Assembly (NCBI GenBank): GCA_002292325.1
Contig: DBBR01000011.1
Coordinates: 2,685-13,079, forward strand
Origin: Flavobacteriales bacterium UBA979
GTDB lineage: Bacteria; Bacteroidota; Bacteroidia; Flavobacteriales_D; Sanyastnellaceae
Reading direction: 5' to 3'
DNA: 10,395 nucleotides
Each line of letters begins with the position of its first letter. Position 1 is the first letter of the stretch. This document shows positions 6,915 through 10,395 of this stretch, piece by piece. Position numbers and translations under genes: made by a program. The notes under the pieces were generated by a model. The model was not told where the DNA came from, searched no databases, and saw nothing but the letters and a program-made list of their open reading frames with translations.

Positions 6915-7699
6915 GTGAACACATCAATCCCTCACCTCTTTTTGCACGAAACCTTGGCGACACTGCTGCTCCGCCATTGATCATCCTGCATGGGTTATTG
7001 GGAACTTCTGACAATTGGCAATCCCTCGGCAAACAATTCGCAGAAACCCACTATGTGCACCTGCTTGATCAACGCAATCACGGCCGCAGTCCTCACCATG
7101 CTTCACATCGTTACAGAGATATGGCGTCTGATTTATGCGCCTACATGGATGCCGAGAACATGCGAAGCGCTGCTATTTTGGGCCACAGCATGGGCGGGAA
7201 AACGGCCCTGGTATTCGCTCATGAAAACCCCGAACGGGTCGATCGGTTGGTCATCGCGGACATGGCAGCACGCGCATACACGCCGCATCACGCCCCGATC
7301 TTCGATGCGCTACTTACCGCTCCCATCGCTCATGCAACGTCACGCAAAGAAATAGAATCGCATGTTTTAGCGCGGCTTCAAGAGCCCGGAATGGTCGCTT
7401 TTCTGATGAAAAATTTGCGTCGAGAAAAATCCGGCGGTTTCACCTGGCGACCGAACCTGCATGTGTTAGCTGAGTCTCTGAACGAGGTGGTAGGAAGCGT
7501 CGAATTGGAAACCAACACCCTGCCTACACTGCTCATCCATGGGGGGCAATCCGATTATGTCAGTTCCGCTGATTTGCAATTGTTTGATCAACGCTGTCTG
7601 CAATTGGAAACCCACAAAATTCCTGAGGCAGGCCATTGGCTCCATGCGAGCCATCCCCGTGAGTTTTTTGATGTCGTCTCCGATTTCTTAAACGGATAG
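6911..7699 (+). CDS. Alpha/beta-fold hydrolase, YbfF/ABHD11-like esterase
   Basis: This is a 262-residue soluble alpha/beta hydrolase. The oxyanion-hole region HGLLGTSDNWQSLG (27-40) and DQRNHGRSPH (53-62) are characteristic of the YbfF/ABHD11 esterase branch. The catalytic triad is visible: the nucleophile Ser93 in GHSMGG, an acidic residue probably Asp215 in HGGQSDYV, and His242 in AGHWLH. The E. coli member YbfF is an acyl-CoA/short-chain ester hydrolase in vitro; the natural substrate here cannot be read from sequence. I chose the ATG at 6911 because it overlaps the pdxJ stop as ATGA; a longer frame exists only from a TTG at 6890. Co-transcription with pdxJ is likely, but I see no functional link to vitamin B6. 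It converges with the ClC gene, leaving 15 nt. Confidence 0.9.
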   Translation: MSEHINPSPLFARNLGDTAAPPLIILHGLLGTSDNWQSLGKQFAETHYVHLLDQRNHGRSPHHASHRYRDMASDLCAYMDAENMRSAAILGHSMGGKTALVFAHENPERVDRLVIADMAARAYTPHHAPIFDALLTAPIAHATSRKEIESHVLARLQEPGMVAFLMKNLRREKSGGFTWRPNLHVLAESLNEVVGSVELETNTLPTLLIHGGQSDYVSSADLQLFDQRCLQLETHKIPEAGHWLHASHPREFFDVVSDFLNG

Positions 7700-7714
7700 T
7701 TCGAGGCGAATCGT

Positions 7715-9496
7715 TCAGCGAATGCTGGCATCTTTCAACCAAGTCCGGTACGTGTCAAAAAGCTTGGTTTGAGAGACAAAACCGCAGTAGGCTCCATCTT
7801 TCAAAACAGGCAGAAATGACGCATCTGTTCGCTCAAATGCCTTCATCACATCGTCCATTTTTGATCCTGAATTGATGGTCGCTATAGGCAGAACCATCAG
7901 GTCATGTACCTTAATGGTGCCATACACCTCCGTATCAAACATGACCTCCCTGACATCCTGCAAGTCGACCACGCCGAGCAAACTTCGGTGACGATCCAAT
8001 ACCGGAAATAAATTACGAGAACTCCGTTCAATAATGGGAATCAATTGCCCCAAAGTCCAATGAGGGTTAAGAATTTCGTAATCCGATTCAATTTGGTCCT
8101 GCAGACGCATCAAAGTCAAAACGGACTGATCCTTGTCGTGGGTTAACAACTCTCCTCGTTCGGCCAATTCTCTCGTATACACGCTGTGCCGCATCCACCA
8201 TTTGGAAAGCTGAAAGCTAATGCCCGCAGTGAGCATGACCGGAACAAAAAGAGCATACCCGCCGCTGACCTCCGCTGCCAGCAGAATGGCAGTGAGCGGC
8301 GCATGAAGAACCCCAGCGAGCAACCCCGCCAATCCAGCCAGCACAGCATTGCCGATTGGCAAGCTCCACGTCGGGCCAATCCAACCGGCGACCAAGGCAA
8401 ATTGATATCCCAATAAAGCACCACAAAAAATAGCGGGTGCAAACACGCCTGCAACGCCTCCAGCCCCAAGTGTAACCCCTGTAACAATCGGTTTCAGGAC
8501 CCATGCGATCATCAAAAATGCAATGAGCATCCAACCTTCGGGATCCATATTCCGCATGGTCATGTCCGAGGCCAATATTTTGGAGTGCCCTCCAAATAAG
8601 GCATTCACCACCTCATAACCCTCTCCGTACAATGACGGGAACAGCAACAATGCAAGTCCAATCAATAGCCCACCAATCCAAATCCGCAGCCGCTTCGAAG
8701 GCAGCCACGCAATGGCCTGACTTGAACCTAAATACAGCTTGGAAAAAATGACCGAACCCACACCACAAACGACCCCCAAAAGCATGTACAAAGGCAAATT
8801 CATCATGCGAAAGGAATCCAAAACGGGCGTATTCAAAATATTCTCATCTCCCATCAAAACAGTCGCGGTGATCAGAGACGTCAATGAAGCGAGAAGCAAG
8901 GGAACAAGGCTCGCCGCTGTGAGATCTAACATGATAACCTCTACGGCAAAAATAATTGCGGCGACAGGCGCTTTGAACAACGCCGCAAGAGAGGCGGAAG
9001 CTGCACAGCCAATGAGCAACATTCGCCGATTAAAAGTGCGCTTGGTTTGACGGCCAATTTCGGAGCCAACGGCCGCCGCCGATTGCAGCGATGGCCCTTC
9101 GAGTCCGCCAGATCCACCGAGTCCCACTGAAAGCGAACTCGTAATCAACGGCGCGAACATCCACGTCCGCTTGATCCTTCCATGCCGTTGCGACAAGGCG
9201 TGCAAAATGCTTGGAACGCCCGGTCCCGGGTGATCACCACCCAACCAGTTCTGCACCACCCAATGCGTTGCGAGCAAACCCAAAATAGGCCCGATGGCCA
9301 ACCACCAGGACCAAGACAGCCAATCCCCTACGCCGGACATTCCCGCGTGCAAACCGCCGACGACCCGCTTCAGTAATACAGCCATTAAGCCTGCGGCAAA
9401 ACCCGTCAATGCCGCCCAGCCAAGTAAAGCGCGTTCAGACCCTTTCCAGTCTCTCAATGCACCGATTAGGCGCTCCTTCCAAAAGCGGGCAAGCAT
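7715..9496 (-). CDS. ClC-family anion channel/antiporter with C-terminal CBS pair
   Basis: This is a 593-residue inner-membrane protein with the ClC fold from about 20 to 440 and two CBS motifs at about 465-590 (IPIIERSSRNLFPVLD..., DLMVLPIATINSGSK, ASFLPVLKDGAYCGFV). Three anion-binding motifs are visible: GPGVP at 91-95 in place of GSGIP, GLEGP at 131-135 with the external gating glutamate Glu133, and GVFAP at 350-354. Tyr440 in HSVYTREL probably corresponds to the central tyrosine. At the position of the internal proton glutamate (Glu203 of E. coli ClC) there is Val187, after Glu186. ClC proteins move chloride or related anions, either as channels or in exchange for protons. The CBS pair probably binds adenine nucleotides and tunes activity. 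The Pro92 substitution bears on anion choice. The family is certain; ion and mechanism are open. No clear promoter is seen for it in 9497-9561. Confidence 0.93.
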   Translation of the reverse strand: MLARFWKERLIGALRDWKGSERALLGWAALTGFAAGLMAVLLKRVVGGLHAGMSGVGDWLSWSWWLAIGPILGLLATHWVVQNWLGGDHPGPGVPSILHALSQRHGRIKRTWMFAPLITSSLSVGLGGSGGLEGPSLQSAAAVGSEIGRQTKRTFNRRMLLIGCAASASLAALFKAPVAAIIFAVEVIMLDLTAASLVPLLLASLTSLITATVLMGDENILNTPVLDSFRMMNLPLYMLLGVVCGVGSVIFSKLYLGSSQAIAWLPSKRLRIWIGGLLIGLALLLFPSLYGEGYEVVNALFGGHSKILASDMTMRNMDPEGWMLIAFLMIAWVLKPIVTGVTLGAGGVAGVFAPAIFCGALLGYQFALVAGWIGPTWSLPIGNAVLAGLAGLLAGVLHAPLTAILLAAEVSGGYALFVPVMLTAGISFQLSKWWMRHSVYTRELAERGELLTHDKDQSVLTLMRLQDQIESDYEILNPHWTLGQLIPIIERSSRNLFPVLDRHRSLLGVVDLQDVREVMFDTEVYGTIKVHDLMVLPIATINSGSKMDDVMKAFERTDASFLPVLKDGAYCGFVSQTKLFDTYRTWLKDASIR

Positions 9497-9530
9497 GGTG
9501 CGAATTTCGTTCGAATCATCGGTTAAGAGT

Positions 9531-9538
9531 TACCTTTG
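9531..9538 (+). promoter_or_regulatory. Candidate -7 promoter element for the universal stress protein gene
   Basis: TACCTTTG matches the Bacteroidota -7 consensus TAnnTTTG exactly and lies in the 65-nt divergent gap, 23 nt before the ATG at 9562. This would give a leader of about 17 nt. A TTC at 9510-9512, 18 nt upstream, may act as an imperfect -33 TTG. Confidence 0.5.
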
Positions 9539-9561
9539 ACGAGAAATTGATTAACACTCTT

Positions 9562-10395
9562 ATGTCTCAACATCGCATTCTTGTGCCCATGGATTTCACT
9601 CCAGTGAGTGACATCGCCCTTGAACACGCAGTAGCCGTGGGAAAAGCTTTCGCAAGTGAAATCATGCTTTTGCATATCATCAGCTCCAAAAAGGAGATGA
9701 CCGATGCGCGTCTTCGAATGCAAGCTTGGCAAGAAAAAGCGACCAAAGAATATCCGCATGAAGTGAGAACGGCGGTGCGCATTGGGTCGATTTTTGAAGA
9801 CATTGACGATGTTGCGGTTGAGCAAGATGCCAACTTGGTCATCATGGGTACCCACGGAATCAGAGGCATGCAGTTTTTAACTGGGGGAAGGGCTTTGCGC
9901 ATCGTGACCAATTGCTCAACTCCTTTTATCATAACACAGGAGCGCGGAATTAAGCCTTCTGGTTACGACGACATCGTCGTGCCGCTTGATTTACACCAAG
10001 ACACCAAGCAAAAGCTGTCCACCGTCGCAGAAATGGCCAAGTATTTCAAAGGCCGAGTCCACATCATCAGTCCTGCGGAAAGTGATGAATTTCTAAGCAA
10101 CCAATTGAGCCGCAACATCGCGTTTGCGAAAGAGTACTTCTCAGACCGCGGAATTGACTACACGGTCAAAATTTCAGAGCATAGTTCGAGTGCCTTTGTG
10201 AAAGACGTCGTTCGGTTTGCGGCAGCGATAGAATCGGATTTGATTAGCATCATGAACCTTCACGAAAAGAGCCTCATGGGCATTTTGGGGCAGAGTTATG
10301 AGCAGCAAATCATCACCAACGAAGCCCAAATTCCGGTGCTGATTATCAATCCAATTGAGACACGCGTTATTCGGGGCTCCGTCTTCACGCATTAA
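9562..10395 (+). CDS. Tandem-domain universal stress protein (UspA family)
   Basis: This is a 277-residue cytoplasmic protein made of two USP domains. Domain 1 (about 1-128) starts HRILVPMDFTPVSDIALEHA, a classic USP first strand with its Asp, and contains ANLVIMGTHGIRGMQ. Domain 2 (about 135-265) starts YDDIVVPLDLHQDT and ends IPVLIINP. The nucleotide loop G-x2-G-x9-G-(S/T) in domain 1 reads GTHG (96-99), nine residues, then Gly109-Arg110, so the final Ser/Thr is missing. Domain 2 has only a degenerate version (MNLHEKSLMGILGQS). Tandem USPs are common in Bacteroidota and act in stress or energy-limitation responses, often by binding ATP; binding is doubtful here. I chose the ATG at 9562 because it precedes the first conserved strand and follows a promoter-like box; the frame extends upstream into the ClC gene without USP similarity. 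The stop TAA is the last codon of the window. Confidence 0.92.
   Translation: MSQHRILVPMDFTPVSDIALEHAVAVGKAFASEIMLLHIISSKKEMTDARLRMQAWQEKATKEYPHEVRTAVRIGSIFEDIDDVAVEQDANLVIMGTHGIRGMQFLTGGRALRIVTNCSTPFIITQERGIKPSGYDDIVVPLDLHQDTKQKLSTVAEMAKYFKGRVHIISPAESDEFLSNQLSRNIAFAKEYFSDRGIDYTVKISEHSSSAFVKDVVRFAAAIESDLISIMNLHEKSLMGILGQSYEQQIITNEAQIPVLIINPIETRVIRGSVFTH

Noticed and set aside
7700..7714. TTCGAGGCGAA as a bidirectional terminator
   Set aside because: The stem is only 4 bp with a 3-nt loop and no flanking T-run, too weak to call.
9409..9561. N-terminal extension of the universal stress protein into the ClC gene
   Set aside because: USP similarity starts at MSQHRILVP (9562), and the promoter-like TACCTTTG lies inside the would-be extension.
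1..10395. Defence system, mobile element, CRISPR array or RNA gene
   Set aside because: Every stretch is accounted for by conserved core genes with short gaps; I found no transposase, integrase, repeat array or tRNA-like sequence.

Overview
The window looks like a chromosomal core region of a member of the Bacteroidota, probably near Flavobacteriales. The main evidence is gene order: a PorG-type (DUF6089) outer-membrane protein of the type IX secretion system lies between NAD kinase and undecaprenyl diphosphate synthase, followed by bamA and an ompH/skp-type gene. Start regions mostly lack Shine-Dalgarno sequences, and several upstream regions carry boxes resembling the Bacteroidota -7 element TAnnTTTG. 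Base composition looks fairly even by eye. I see no mobile element, tRNA, rRNA, CRISPR array or phage gene.

Left two-thirds (1-6140), all on the minus strand and read right to left: a CBS-pair protein with an ACT-like tail, nadK, the PorG-like gene, uppS, bamA, and the 5' part of an OmpH/Skp chaperone gene cut by the left edge. Four of the five junctions overlap or nearly abut (4-nt ATGA, 1-nt TAATG, 4-nt ATGA, 1-nt gap). Only nadK/porG has a real gap (about 44 nt or more). This looks like one transcription unit joining NADP supply, the isoprenoid lipid carrier for peptidoglycan and polysaccharide, and outer-membrane protein assembly.

Middle (6189-7699), plus strand: pdxJ (pyridoxine 5'-phosphate synthase) and an alpha/beta hydrolase of the YbfF/ABHD11 type, overlapping by 4 nt. 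They diverge from the CBS-nadK operon across only 48 nt, and candidate promoters of the two directions interleave with the opposite gene's start.

Right end: a minus-strand ClC-family anion transporter with C-terminal CBS domains (7715-9496), convergent with the hydrolase, then a divergent tandem universal stress protein (9562-10395) whose stop codon is the last base of the window.

No gap between genes exceeds 300 bases. Almost everything here is a recognisable family, and I did not find an undescribed multi-gene system. The more notable points are residue-level oddities (ClC selectivity filter and internal glutamate, USP nucleotide loop, BamA C-terminus), the interleaved divergent promoters, and the coupling of a CBS/ACT sensor-like protein to NAD kinase.
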